64,000 nt of DNA from Bradyrhizobium sp. NAS80.1. Its GTDB lineage: Bacteria; Pseudomonadota; Alphaproteobacteria; Rhizobiales; Xanthobacteraceae. The notes beneath the pieces were generated by a model, which was not told where the DNA came from, did not search any database, and saw nothing but the letters and a program-made list of their open reading frames with translations. Where the stretch lies: contig NZ_LGHL01000007.1 of assembly GCF_001908205.1 (NCBI RefSeq), positions 58,332-122,331 of the forward strand, in the 5' to 3' direction. The translations under genes and the position numbers were made by a program. Shown piece by piece: positions 52,418-60,952 of the stretch; position 1 is the first letter of the stretch; each line of letters opens with the position of its first letter.

Positions 52418-53206
52418 ATGCAGTTCAAACACGTCACGCTCGATTTCGATGGTTCGGTCGCCATCCTCAGGCTCGACCATCAGGAGGTGATGAACGCGGT
52501 CTCCGTGGACATGCTGGGCGGCCTCTCCGACGCGCTCGACGCGATCGAAGAGAAGAAGGACGAGGTGCGCTGCGTCGTGCTGACCGGCGCGGGGCGGGCG
52601 TTCTGCACCGGCGCGAATCTCCAGGGCCGCAACAACCAGTCGAAGAAGACCAAGGCTGGTGTGACGCTCGAGACCGGGTTTCACCCGTTCCTGCGCCGCA
52701 TCCGCAATCTGCATTGCCCGATCGTCACCGCGGTCAACGGTCCGGCTGCCGGCGCCGGCATGAGCTTCGCGCTCCTCGGCGACATGATCCTGTGCGCGCG
52801 CTCGTCCTACTTCCTGCAGGCCTTCCGCCGTATCGGTCTCGTGCCGGATTGCGGCTCGACCTGGCTGCTGCCGCGCCTGATCGGCAAGGCGCGTTCGGTT
52901 GAATTGTCGCTGATGGGTGAGCGCCTGCCGGCCGAGAAGGCGCTGGAATGGGGCCTCATCAACCGCGTCTATGACGACGGCGTGCTGATGGAGGAGGCAA
53001 TGAAGCTCGCGCGCGAGCTTGCAAGCGGCCCGACGGTTGCGCTGTCGTTGATCCGCAAGCTTTATTGGGACAGCCCGGAAAATTCCTTCGAGGATCAGCT
53101 CAATCTCGAATTCCAGTGCCAGCTCCGCGCCGGCGACACGCAGGACTTCCGTGAGGGCGTTGGCGCGTTCCTGGAGAAGCGCCCGGCGCAGTTCAAAGGC
53201 AAATGA
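52418..53206 (+). CDS. enoyl-CoA hydratase/isomerase (PaaG-like crotonase)
   Basis: A 262-residue crotonase. Oxyanion-hole segments are GRAFCTGANLQG and NGPAAGAGMSFALLGD. The first hydratase Glu position is not Glu (LQAFRRIG), but an Asp follows in LVPDCGSTW, as in PaaG-type isomerases, so shifting a double bond is likelier than hydration. ATG 52418 has GAGG upstream. The stop overlaps the kinase start by four bases (ATGA), so the isomerase is coupled to the kinase. Confidence 0.9.
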   Translation: MQFKHVTLDFDGSVAILRLDHQEVMNAVSVDMLGGLSDALDAIEEKKDEVRCVVLTGAGRAFCTGANLQGRNNQSKKTKAGVTLETGFHPFLRRIRNLHCPIVTAVNGPAAGAGMSFALLGDMILCARSSYFLQAFRRIGLVPDCGSTWLLPRLIGKARSVELSLMGERLPAEKALEWGLINRVYDDGVLMEEAMKLARELASGPTVALSLIRKLYWDSPENSFEDQLNLEFQCQLRAGDTQDFREGVGAFLEKRPAQFKGK

Positions 53207-54189
53207 TCGAGGCGGAGCTTTCGCGCAGCGTTGCGCGCTGGTGCAAGGGGGCGACCGGCGTCACCGGGGCGGCAAAGCTGTCCGGCGGCGCCAGTCAGGA
53301 GACCTGGCGCTTCGACATCGTTCATCCCGATGGACCGATCGGCGCGATCCTGCGCCGCTCGCCGAAAGGCTATGGCGCAGCCCCGACGCGTGCGGCGGGT
53401 CTCGCCGCTGAAGCGCAACTCATGCAACTCGCCTTCGAGGCCGGCGTGCCATCGCCGCGGGTGATGCATGTGTTGACGGCTGAGGAGAATCTCGGCACCG
53501 GCTTCATCATGCAGCGGGTCGAGGGCGAGACTATCGCCCGCAAGATCCTGCGGGACGACGAGTTCGCGGCGGCGCGGCCGCATCTGGCGCGGCAGATCGG
53601 CGGCGTGCTTGCCGGCCTGCACAGGCTGCCGCTGGATAAGCTGCCCGAGTTGCGCCGCATGACCGCGGCCAAGGAGATCGGCGAATTCGAGCGCGACTAT
53701 CGCAGCCTGAACTGGCCAAAGCCTGTGTTCGAGCTGGCGCTGCGCTGGCTGCGCGATCACGATCCCGGACCGTCGGCCGAGGAGACGCTGGTGCATGGAG
53801 ATTTCCGCAACGGCAATCTCATCATCGGCGCCGACGGCGTCCGCGCCGTGCTCGACTGGGAGCTCGCCCATCTCGGCGATCCCATGGAGGACCTCGGCTG
53901 GGTCTGCGTCAACTCCTGGCGCTTCGGCGAAATCGACAAGCCCGTTGGCGGTTTCGGTTCGCGCGAGGAGCTGTTCGCGGGCTATGAGGCCGCCGGCCGC
54001 AAGGTCGATCCGGCGCGCGTCAAATTCTGGGAAGTGATGGGCACGCTGCGCTGGGGGATCATGTGCGGCGGCATGATGCAGCGGTTTCGCGAGGGGCCGG
54101 ACCATTCGATGGAGCGCGCGATGATCGGCCGCCGCGCCTCCGAGACGGAGATTGATCTCTTGCGGCTGCTGGCGCCGCGCGGGAGTTGA
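53203..54189 (+). CDS. APH-type phosphotransferase, LvaA / ACAD10-11 kinase-domain-like
   Basis: A 328-residue kinase of the aminoglycoside-phosphotransferase fold: GGASQETWRFD nucleotide loop (about 28-38), ILRR with the ATP Lys/Arg region, catalytic HGDFRNGNLI (about 196-205) and metal-binding VLDWELAHLGDP. Family members next to acyl-CoA genes phosphorylate 4-hydroxyacyl-CoA (LvaA; the kinase domain of ACAD10/11). It is coupled to the crotonase upstream and 2 bp from the DUF6285-like gene downstream. Antibiotic resistance is unlikely given the context. Confidence 0.9.
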   Translation: MIEAELSRSVARWCKGATGVTGAAKLSGGASQETWRFDIVHPDGPIGAILRRSPKGYGAAPTRAAGLAAEAQLMQLAFEAGVPSPRVMHVLTAEENLGTGFIMQRVEGETIARKILRDDEFAAARPHLARQIGGVLAGLHRLPLDKLPELRRMTAAKEIGEFERDYRSLNWPKPVFELALRWLRDHDPGPSAEETLVHGDFRNGNLIIGADGVRAVLDWELAHLGDPMEDLGWVCVNSWRFGEIDKPVGGFGSREELFAGYEAAGRKVDPARVKFWEVMGTLRWGIMCGGMMQRFREGPDHSMERAMIGRRASETEIDLLRLLAPRGS

Positions 54190-54191
54190 CC

Positions 54192-54569
54192 ATGCAGGAC
54201 GAACCGACACCGATCGAGCTGACCAAGGCGGTCGCCGATTTCCTTCGCAACGACATCACGCCGCTGATCTCCGGCCACCAGGCTTTCAAGCTGCGTGTGG
54301 CCGTCAACATCCTCGACCTCGTCACGCGACAGCTGACGCAGGAGGAGGGGAGCGATGCGAAGGAGGTCGAGCGCCTGCGTGCGCTGCTCGGCATGGACGG
54401 TTCAGTCACCGAGCTCAACCGCGCGCTCGCCGACCGCATCGCGAAAGGCGAGGTCGACCTGGCAACACCGGGCCTCGCCGAGCACCTCTGGCAGACCACG
54501 ATGGACAAGCTCGCCGTCGATCAGCCGAACTATGCGTCCTACAAGCGGGAGCTGTCGCGAAATCCGTAG
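54192..54569 (+). CDS. DUF6285-like small protein, LvaB-type kinase partner
   Basis: A 125-residue, mostly helical soluble protein (IELTKAVADFLRNDITPLI, FKLRVAVNILDLVTRQL, and a C-terminal PGLAEHLWQTTMDKLAVDQP). I recognise the DUF6285-type architecture, commonly encoded right after APH-type kinases; in the lva operon the small LvaB is required for the kinase LvaA. It starts 2 bp after the kinase stop with GGGAG upstream. No catalytic motif. Functional assignment rests on neighbourhood and length. Confidence 0.8.
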   Translation: MQDEPTPIELTKAVADFLRNDITPLISGHQAFKLRVAVNILDLVTRQLTQEEGSDAKEVERLRALLGMDGSVTELNRALADRIAKGEVDLATPGLAEHLWQTTMDKLAVDQPNYASYKRELSRNP

Positions 54570-54601
54570 GATGGGTAGAGCGAAGCGAAACTCATCCTAC
54601 G
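54565..54601. repeat. short inverted repeat, family 9
   Basis: CGTAGGATGGGT...ACTCATCCTACG, a 37-bp stem-loop overlapping the stop codon of the DUF6285-like gene. It may end transcription of the crotonase-kinase operon. Confidence 0.6.
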
Positions 54602-54620
54602 CAGCGCTCCCCCCCCAGCC

Positions 54621-54726
54621 GTCATTCCGGGGCGTCGCGCAGCGACGAGCCCGGAATCCATCCGTCCGCATATTCTGCCGCCTGATGGTTTCCGGGCCCG
54701 CGCCTGTCGGCGCGTCCCGGAATGAC
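54621..54726. repeat. intergenic inverted repeat, family 3
   Basis: Arms GTCATTCCGGGGCGTCGC and GGCGCGTCCCGGAATGAC with an inner pair GAGCCCGGAATCC / GGTTTCCGGGCCC. It lies between the convergent DUF6285-like and enoyl-CoA hydratase genes. Confidence 0.75.
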
Positions 54727-54741
54727 GGCGGAGAGAAGCGC

Positions 54742-55521
54742 CTACTTCCCCAGCCACTTCGGCGGGCGCTTCTCCGAAAACGCCTTCGGGCCCTCGATAT
54801 AGTCCTGCGAGGCCACCATCGCCTTCACCGCTGGATACTCACGCTGCTCCTCGATCGCCTGCTCCAGCGAGACGGCCAGTCCCTTCTGGATGGTCTGCTT
54901 CGAGGCCCGGATCGACATCGGCGAGTTCTTGGTGATCATCTCGGCCCAGCGTAGCGCGCCCGACAGCGCCTCGCCCTGCGGCACCACCTCGTTGACGAAG
55001 CCGAGCTCATGTCCTTCCTTGGCGCTGACATGGCGCGCGGTGAGGATCATGCCCATGGCGCGCTTGAGGCCGATCTGGCGCGGCAGCCGGTGCAGACCGC
55101 CGGCGAGTGCGGCTAGTCCAACGCGCGGCTCGGGCAGGGCGAAGGTCGCGTTCTCCGACGCAATGATCAGGTCGCAGGCCAGCGCGATCTCGAAGCCGCC
55201 GCCCATGGCGACGCCATTGACCGCGGCGATGATCGGCTTGTCGCAGTCGAAGCGCGAAGTGAGGCCGGCGAAGCCGCCCTTGTCCCAGCCGCGCTTGCCG
55301 CCCGCCGCCTGCCACTTCAGATCGTTGCCGGCGCAGAACGCCTTGTCGCCCGCGCCGGTGACGATGGCGACCCACTGTTCCGGATCGGCGGAAAAGTCGT
55401 CAAACACCTTGTTGAGCTCGAAATGCGCGTCGGTATGAAGCGCGTTGTAGACCTCAGGGCGCGACAGTGTGACGATCGTGATCTGTCCCTTGCGTTCCAC
55501 CTTTGAGAATTTCAGCTCCAT
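54742..55521 (-). CDS. enoyl-CoA hydratase (carnitinyl-CoA dehydratase-like)
   Basis: A 259-residue crotonase. Oxyanion-hole segments are DKAFCAGNDLKW and NGVAMGGGFEIALACD. One catalytic Glu is present in LPEPRVGLAAL; the second hydratase Glu position reads LKRAMGM, without Glu. This single-Glu pattern occurs in CaiD-like hydratases. C-terminal RPPKWLGK is typical. It is divergent to an acyl-CoA dehydrogenase, a natural partner in beta-oxidation. Confidence 0.9.
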   Translation of the reverse strand: MELKFSKVERKGQITIVTLSRPEVYNALHTDAHFELNKVFDDFSADPEQWVAIVTGAGDKAFCAGNDLKWQAAGGKRGWDKGGFAGLTSRFDCDKPIIAAVNGVAMGGGFEIALACDLIIASENATFALPEPRVGLAALAGGLHRLPRQIGLKRAMGMILTARHVSAKEGHELGFVNEVVPQGEALSGALRWAEMITKNSPMSIRASKQTIQKGLAVSLEQAIEEQREYPAVKAMVASQDYIEGPKAFSEKRPPKWLGK

Positions 55522-55634
55522 CGCTCGCTCCGCATTTTCTCGTGAGGGAATATTGGCGTCATACTACCGTGCGTCAGCGCTGCAACACCATCGAATTGCG
55601 CAATGCGCCTTGCGCCTCTCACACGCCTCGCCCT

Positions 55635-55681
55635 TGCTTGACTTCAGCTGCTTGACTTGCGCGCACTCTTCTCACCTTAAT
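55635..55681 (+). promoter_or_regulatory. candidate promoter with direct repeats
   Basis: TGCTTGACTT occurs twice, at 55635-55644 and 55649-55658, with a 14-bp period. TTGACT (55652-55657) and CTTAAT (55676-55681) resemble -35/-10 elements with an 18-bp gap, 65 bp before the acyl-CoA dehydrogenase start. Confidence 0.35.
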
Positions 55682-55745
55682 CGTGCAAAGCAAAAACGCG
55701 CGTAGCGCCTTAACGCAAAACGAAAAATCAACCCGGGAGAGAACC

Positions 55746-57020
55746 GTGGATTTCTCATTGCCTGCCGATCTCGTCGCCTATCTCGGAGAGCTCGACCGTT
55801 TCATCGAACGCGAGATCAAGCCGCTCGAACAGGCCGACGACAACATCCGGTTCTTCGACCATCGCCGCGAATGGGCGCGCACCGATTTCGAGAACGGCGG
55901 CCTGCCGCGCCATGAATGGGAAACGCTGCTGCGCAAAGCCAAGGATGTGGCTGACGCAGCCGGCCATCTGCGCTTCGCGGTGCCGAAGCAATATGGCGGC
56001 AAGTCGGGCTCCAATTTGTGGATGGCGGTGATCCGCGAGCATTTTGCCACCAAGGGGCTCGGGCTGCACAATGACCTGCAGAACGAGCACTCCATCGTCG
56101 GCAATTTCCCGGTCGTCACCATGCTCGACCGCTACGGCCGCGACGACCAAAAGGCGATGATCGACGGCTCTATCAAGGGCAAGTACCGAATCACGTTTGG
56201 CCTCACCGAGCCGCATCATGGCTCGGACGCCACCCACATGGAGACACGCGCGGTGCCCGCGACCCGCGACAACGTCAAGGGCTGGATCATCAACGGCGAA
56301 AAGATGTGGACGACGGGCATGCACGTCGCCACGCATTGCGCCCTGTTCGCGCGCACGTCAGGCAATGACGGCGATGCTCGCGGCATCACCTGCTTTCTGG
56401 TGCCGGCCAAGAGCCAGGGCGTGAAGGTCGAGGAATACATGTGGACCTTCAACATGCCGACCGACCATCCGCGCGTCAGCTTCACCGACGTGTTCGTGCC
56501 GGAGGACGCCCAGTTCGGCGAGGTCGGCCGCGGCCTGTCGCTGGCGCAATGCTTCGTGCACCAGAACCGCATCCGCCAAGCCGCAAGCTCGCTGGGCGCG
56601 GCCGTCTACTGCATCAATGAGAGCGTCAAATACGCGCGTGAGCGGAAGCCGTTCGGCAAGGCGCTCGCCGAGAATCAGGCGATCCAGTTCCCGCTGGTCG
56701 AGCTCGCCACGCAAGCCGAGATGCTGCGCCTGTTGATCCGCAAGACCGCCTGGGAGATGGATCAGCTCAACGAGGAGCAGATCGAGCGCACGCTCTCCGA
56801 CCGCGTGTCCATGTGCAACTACTGGGCAAACCGTCTCTGCTGCGAATCCGCCGACCGCGCCATGCAGGTCCATGGCGGCATGGGCTACTCACGCCACAAG
56901 CCGTTCGAGCACATCTACCGCCACCACCGCCGCTATCGCATCACCGAGGGCAGCGAAGAGATCCAGATGCGCAAGGTGGCCGGGTTCCTGTTCGGCTATA
57001 TGGGGCCGGGGAAGCACTAG
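55746..57020 (+). CDS. acyl-CoA dehydrogenase
   Basis: A 424-residue acyl-CoA dehydrogenase. FGLTEPHHGSDATHMET and WIINGEKMWTTG are the FAD/substrate segments; RITEGSEEIQ near the C-terminus carries the standard catalytic Glu, unlike the enzyme at 49.4 kb. The start is GTG 55746, six bases after GGGAGAG. It catalyses the first beta-oxidation step on an unspecified acyl-CoA and passes electrons to ETF. It is divergent to the enoyl-CoA hydratase. Confidence 0.92.
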   Translation: MDFSLPADLVAYLGELDRFIEREIKPLEQADDNIRFFDHRREWARTDFENGGLPRHEWETLLRKAKDVADAAGHLRFAVPKQYGGKSGSNLWMAVIREHFATKGLGLHNDLQNEHSIVGNFPVVTMLDRYGRDDQKAMIDGSIKGKYRITFGLTEPHHGSDATHMETRAVPATRDNVKGWIINGEKMWTTGMHVATHCALFARTSGNDGDARGITCFLVPAKSQGVKVEEYMWTFNMPTDHPRVSFTDVFVPEDAQFGEVGRGLSLAQCFVHQNRIRQAASSLGAAVYCINESVKYARERKPFGKALAENQAIQFPLVELATQAEMLRLLIRKTAWEMDQLNEEQIERTLSDRVSMCNYWANRLCCESADRAMQVHGGMGYSRHKPFEHIYRHHRRYRITEGSEEIQMRKVAGFLFGYMGPGKH

Positions 57021-57047
57021 CCGTTATTGTGCGTTATCTCTCCCCAA

Positions 57048-57200
57048 CGTCGTCCCCGCCTAGTGCGCAATTGCGCGCGGGAGCGGGGACCCGTAACCCC
57101 AGGGAGTAGTTTGAGGCAAGTTGGTACTTGCCAGCCTTCGCCAAACCAAATCCTGTGGTTATGGGTCCCGGGCTCGCGCTGCGCGCGCCCCGGGACGACG
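57048..57200. repeat. intergenic inverted repeat, family 10
   Basis: Outer arms CGTCGTCCCCG / CGGGACGACG, inner pair GGGGACCCGTAACC / GGTTATGGGTCCC, plus a nested GTGCGCAATTGCGC. It lies between convergent acyl-CoA dehydrogenase and CoA ligase genes. Confidence 0.7.
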
Positions 57201-57217
57201 ATGTGGATAGAGCGGAG

Positions 57218-58798
57218 TTAATTCACCCGCCGATCCTTCCCCGCCCAATACGGCTCGCGCAACTGCCGCCGCAGGATCTTGCCTGAGGGATTGCGCGGCA
57301 GCGCGGGGATGAACTCCACGCTCTTGGGCGTCTTGTAGCCGGCGATGCGTTCGCGGGTGAAGTTGATGATGTCGGTGGCGGTCGCCTCCTTGCCGGGTTT
57401 CATCACCACGACAGCCTTCACCGCTTCGCCCCATTTCTCATCGGGCACGCCGATGACGGCAGCCTCCGCGATGTCAGGATGATCGCACAGCGCGCTCTCG
57501 ACTTCGGCCGGATAGATGTTCTCGCCGCCGGAGATGATCATGTCCTTGATGCGGTCGTGGATGTAGAGGTAGCCGTCCTCGTCCATATAGCCGGCGTCAC
57601 CGGTGCGCAGCCAGCCGTCGCTGCGCAGCGTCGAAGCGGTGGCCTCAGGCAAATTCCAATAGCCGGCCATGTTGGAGCCTGAGCGTGTCGCGATCTCGCC
57701 GACCTGACGCGGCGGCAGCGGCTTGCCGTCAACGTCCAGGATTGCGATCTCGACGCCCGGCAGCGCCTTGCCGGCCGAGCGCATCCGCTCCAGACCTTCG
57801 ATATGATCTTCAGGCGGCAGCGCGACGATGGTACCGGTCGTCTCGGTCATGCCGTACATCTGCACGAAGCCGCATTTGAAGACCTCGATACATTCCTTCA
57901 GCAGCGCCGCCGGAATTGGCGAGGCGCCGTAGAGCATGTATTTCAATCGCGAGAAATCGACCGTCCTGGCGCGCGGCTGCCGTACCACGAACTGCATCGC
58001 CGCCGGTACCATGAACAGTTTCGTGATGCCCGACTGCTCGAAGAAGTCGAGCACCTTGGTCGGATCGAACTCGCGCGCGATGACGCCGCGGGCGCCGTGA
58101 TAGAGCCCCATCACGCCCCAACCGGAGCCGCCGATGTGGAAGATCGGCATCGCCACCAGCGACACATCGTTGGTCGACCACTGGTTCCATTCCGGCTTGT
58201 CCTCGGCATTGCCGGTCTGAACGAGGTTCAGGAAGTTCGCATGCGACAGCATTGCGCCCTTTGGCTTGCCTGTCGTTCCTGACGTATAGAGCTGGATCGC
58301 GATGTCCTTGGTGTCGATCGGCACCTTCGGATCATCGCCGCTCTGCGCATCGCGCCACGCCGTAAAATCCTGCCATTCCGGTGCGCCGCCCTCGCTGGTG
58401 ATGATGGTGCGCACGCCCGGAAGCTGGTCCTTTATCTGGCGGACCTGCGTGATGAACTCCGGTCCCACGAACAGCACCGGCGCCTTGCAATCGGCGACGA
58501 TGAAGGCGACCTCGGGGCCCGCGAGCCGCCAGTTCACTGGCGCCATCACCACGCCGGCCTTCATCGCGCCCATGAGCAGTTCGAAATAGAGATCGCTGTT
58601 CTTGCCGAGATAGGCGATGCGGTCGCCCTTCTTCACGCCCATCGCGAGGAGCGCGTTCGCGACCTTGTTGGTTTTGACGTCGAATTCGGCAAAGCTGGTG
58701 ACGCGGCCCTCGAATTCGTAGGCGGTGGCGCTGCCGCGGCTCTTTGCGCGCTCGCGCACCATGTCGGCGAGATTCGCCAATGGCTGTGTGGTGGACAT
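57218..58798 (-). CDS. acyl-CoA synthetase (AMP-dependent ligase)
   Basis: A 526-residue member of the ANL superfamily. AMP motif YTSGTTGKPKG (171-181), adenine region YGMTETTG, hinge DRIKDMIISGGENIYPAEVE and catalytic Lys in NPSGKILRR are intact. It activates a carboxylic acid to its CoA thioester using ATP. GGGAGAGAC precedes ATG 58798. Together with the second ligase at 60.9 kb it could feed the surrounding dehydrogenases and hydratases; chain-length preference cannot be read from sequence. Confidence 0.93.
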   Translation of the reverse strand: MSTTQPLANLADMVRERAKSRGSATAYEFEGRVTSFAEFDVKTNKVANALLAMGVKKGDRIAYLGKNSDLYFELLMGAMKAGVVMAPVNWRLAGPEVAFIVADCKAPVLFVGPEFITQVRQIKDQLPGVRTIITSEGGAPEWQDFTAWRDAQSGDDPKVPIDTKDIAIQLYTSGTTGKPKGAMLSHANFLNLVQTGNAEDKPEWNQWSTNDVSLVAMPIFHIGGSGWGVMGLYHGARGVIAREFDPTKVLDFFEQSGITKLFMVPAAMQFVVRQPRARTVDFSRLKYMLYGASPIPAALLKECIEVFKCGFVQMYGMTETTGTIVALPPEDHIEGLERMRSAGKALPGVEIAILDVDGKPLPPRQVGEIATRSGSNMAGYWNLPEATASTLRSDGWLRTGDAGYMDEDGYLYIHDRIKDMIISGGENIYPAEVESALCDHPDIAEAAVIGVPDEKWGEAVKAVVVMKPGKEATATDIINFTRERIAGYKTPKSVEFIPALPRNPSGKILRRQLREPYWAGKDRRVN

Positions 58799-58986
58799 GT
58801 CTCTCCCGTGGCGTTTTGTTTTTATGCCGCGGAGTGTGGCGTCATCCGCGGCTAAAAACAATACGGGAGAGGGCGGAGCGCGGTCTTGTGTCTTGAGCGC
58901 GCTGCAGTGCCATAAGCTCGTTCACGCCCGTCTTCAGCGCGCTACGCCGCAAGGGCTGCGCGCTGAGCCTCGTCCGGGGCGCGAGA

Positions 58987-59859
58987 TTAGCCCCGCGCGG
59001 CCCGGTCCTTCTCGTTCTGCGCCATGATGCTCTCGCGCGCGGTCTTCCAGTCGGCGTCGCTCCAGTCGCGGAGCTGGTAGAAATTGCCGCCCATGGCAAG
59101 CGCCTGGGCGCCGTCCATGGCGATGGTCTCGCCGGTGATCCAGTCGCAGCCGCCGGAGATCAGGAACACGGCGAGGTTCTGCAATTCCTCCATGGTGCCG
59201 ACGCGGCCCATCGGATTCATCGCCTTGGTGCGTGCGCCGGCCTCATCACCGGGCTTGATGCGCTTGCTCATGCCCTCGGTCGGGATCTCGCCCGGCGCGA
59301 TCGTGTTGAGGCGGATGCCGTACTTGCCCCATTCGGTGGCGAGCGACATCGTCATGGCGTGGATCGCCGACTTGCTCATCGCCGACGGCACCACGTAGGG
59401 CGAGCCGTTGCGCACCCAGGTCACGGTGATCGAGACGACGTTGCCGGGCTGGCGTGCGGCGATCCAGCGCTTGCCGACCGCGTGCGTCACGTAGAACGTG
59501 CCGTGCATGACGATGTTGGCGACGGCATCGAAGCCGCGCGGCGAGAGCTCTTCGGTGCGCGAGATGAAATTGCCGGCGGCGTTGTTGATGAGGTCGGTGA
59601 GGGGCGCGTCGCGGAAGATGTTCTCGACCATCTCCTCGACCGCGAGCGAGTTACGGATGTCGACGCCGTGGCTGGTAACGCGGCCGCCATACAGATCCAT
59701 CAGCTCGGTCGCGGTCTCGTCGCACACGATCTTGCGCCGGCCGCAGATGTGCACTTCGGCGCCGAGTTGAAGGAAGCGCGCCGCCATCGACTTGCCGAGC
59801 CCGGTTCCGCCGCCGGTCACGAGAATGCGCCGTCCGGCCAGAAGATTTTCCTTGAACAT
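58987..59859 (-). CDS. SDR oxidoreductase, 2,4-dienoyl-CoA reductase type
   Basis: A 290-residue SDR with VTGGGTGLGKSMA (14-26) and INNAAGNFI. The catalytic segment is SAMSKSAIHAM with Lys but without the usual YxxxK Tyr one step before, the pattern of dienoyl-CoA reductases (SAxAK). C-terminal MDGAQALAMGG. It would reduce 2,4-dienoyl-CoA from unsaturated acids with NADPH. It is divergent to a crotonase across an operator-like palindrome. Confidence 0.87.
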   Translation of the reverse strand: MFKENLLAGRRILVTGGGTGLGKSMAARFLQLGAEVHICGRRKIVCDETATELMDLYGGRVTSHGVDIRNSLAVEEMVENIFRDAPLTDLINNAAGNFISRTEELSPRGFDAVANIVMHGTFYVTHAVGKRWIAARQPGNVVSITVTWVRNGSPYVVPSAMSKSAIHAMTMSLATEWGKYGIRLNTIAPGEIPTEGMSKRIKPGDEAGARTKAMNPMGRVGTMEELQNLAVFLISGGCDWITGETIAMDGAQALAMGGNFYQLRDWSDADWKTARESIMAQNEKDRAARG

Positions 59860-59884
59860 CGCTGTTTCCTCCGTACGGATTGTC

Positions 59885-59904
59885 AGTTAATTGGTCGATT
59901 GACT
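59885..59904. promoter_or_regulatory. candidate TetR-type operator
   Basis: AGTTAATTGGTCGATTGACT is a 20-bp inverted repeat with arms AGTTAAT / ATTGACT (one mismatch) in the 105-bp gap between divergent SDR and crotonase genes, 25 bp and 60 bp from the two starts. Its form resembles operators of TetR regulators of fatty-acid catabolism. Confidence 0.45.
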
Positions 59905-59964
59905 AAATCCGGCCGCCGGCTTCCTGTAAAGCGGCACTGAACAAGAACACGGGAGAATTCGTCC

Positions 59965-60774
59965 ATGGAAGAGCGCGTCTCGATCTCGATCTCCGAAGGC
60001 GTCGCCGACGTGCGCCTGGTGCGCGCCGACAAGATGAACGCGCTGGATCAGGCCATGTTCGAGGCCCTTGTGGCCGCAACCGACCGGCTTTCGAAGGAAC
60101 AAGGCGTGCGCGTCGTCGTCTTGTCCGGCGAGGGCCGGGCCTTCTGCGCCGGTCTCGACATGGGACGCTTTGCCGCCATGAAGGAGAAGGGCGGCAACGG
60201 AATTCCGGGCGGCGAAAATCGTGATCTCACGGTGCGCACCCACGGCAAGGCGAACTTCCCGCAGCAGGCGGTCTGGGGTTGGCGCCAGCTTCCGGTTCCC
60301 GTGATCGCGGCCGTGCACGGCGTTGCCTTCGGTGGCGGCTTCCAGCTCTCGCTCGGTGCCGACATGCGCTTCCTCTCACCCGATGCGCGCATGTCGGTGA
60401 TGGAAATCAAATGGGGTCTTGTGCCTGACATGGCGGGCACGCCGATCCTGGCTTCGCTCGTGCGCGACGACATCCTGCGCGATCTCACCTATACGGGCCG
60501 CATCTTCTCCGCGCAGGAGGCGATGACTTACGGCCTCGCCACGCGGATCTGCGACGACCCGCGCGCAGCGGCCCTCGAAGTCGCGCGCGAGATCGCCGGC
60601 AAGAGCCCCGATGCGATCCGCGCCGCAAAACGCCTGCTCAACAATCTCTCGGTCGATCCGGGCCCCGCGCTGCTCGCCGAATCCGTCGAGCAGCAGAAGT
60701 TGATCGGCAGCCCGAACCAGACCGAGGCGGTGCGCTCCAATCTGGAGAAGCGCGCGCCGAAGTATGCGGATTAG
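59965..60774 (+). CDS. enoyl-CoA hydratase/isomerase family protein
   Basis: A 269-residue crotonase with GRAFCAGLDMG and HGVAFGGGFQLSLGAD for the oxyanion hole. The Glu in MEIKWG fills the first catalytic position, followed by Asp in LVPDMAG. The hydratase reaction is possible. The start is ATG 59965 after GGGAG. It is first of a three-gene plus-strand row with a CoA ligase and another crotonase, each separated by inverted repeats. Confidence 0.9.
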   Translation: MEERVSISISEGVADVRLVRADKMNALDQAMFEALVAATDRLSKEQGVRVVVLSGEGRAFCAGLDMGRFAAMKEKGGNGIPGGENRDLTVRTHGKANFPQQAVWGWRQLPVPVIAAVHGVAFGGGFQLSLGADMRFLSPDARMSVMEIKWGLVPDMAGTPILASLVRDDILRDLTYTGRIFSAQEAMTYGLATRICDDPRAAALEVAREIAGKSPDAIRAAKRLLNNLSVDPGPALLAESVEQQKLIGSPNQTEAVRSNLEKRAPKYAD

Positions 60775-60780
60775 CCTTCC

Positions 60781-60899
60781 GTCATTCCGGGGCGATGCGA
60801 AGCATCGAGCCCGGAATCCATAACCACGATCGTGAGTATGGATTCTCAGATGCGCAATTGCGCATCATAGCCTGCGCCTTCGGCGCATCCCGGAATGAC
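60781..60899. repeat. intergenic inverted repeat, family 3
   Basis: Full-length member with arms GTCATTCCGGGGCGATGCG / GGCGCATCCCGGAATGAC, inner GGAATCCATA / TATGGATTC, and nested ATGCGCAATTGCGCAT. It lies 6 bp after the crotonase stop and 53 bp before the CoA ligase start, within a co-directional row. Confidence 0.8.
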
Positions 60900-60952
60900 G
60901 AGTGTGGTTGTGGCTACAGTTCTTAACCCGACGAAAGATCGGAAAACAACAA

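Noticed and set aside
53203..54189. aminoglycoside resistance kinase
   Set aside because: The fold is shared, but the coupling to crotonase and DUF6285-like genes points to acyl-CoA metabolism.
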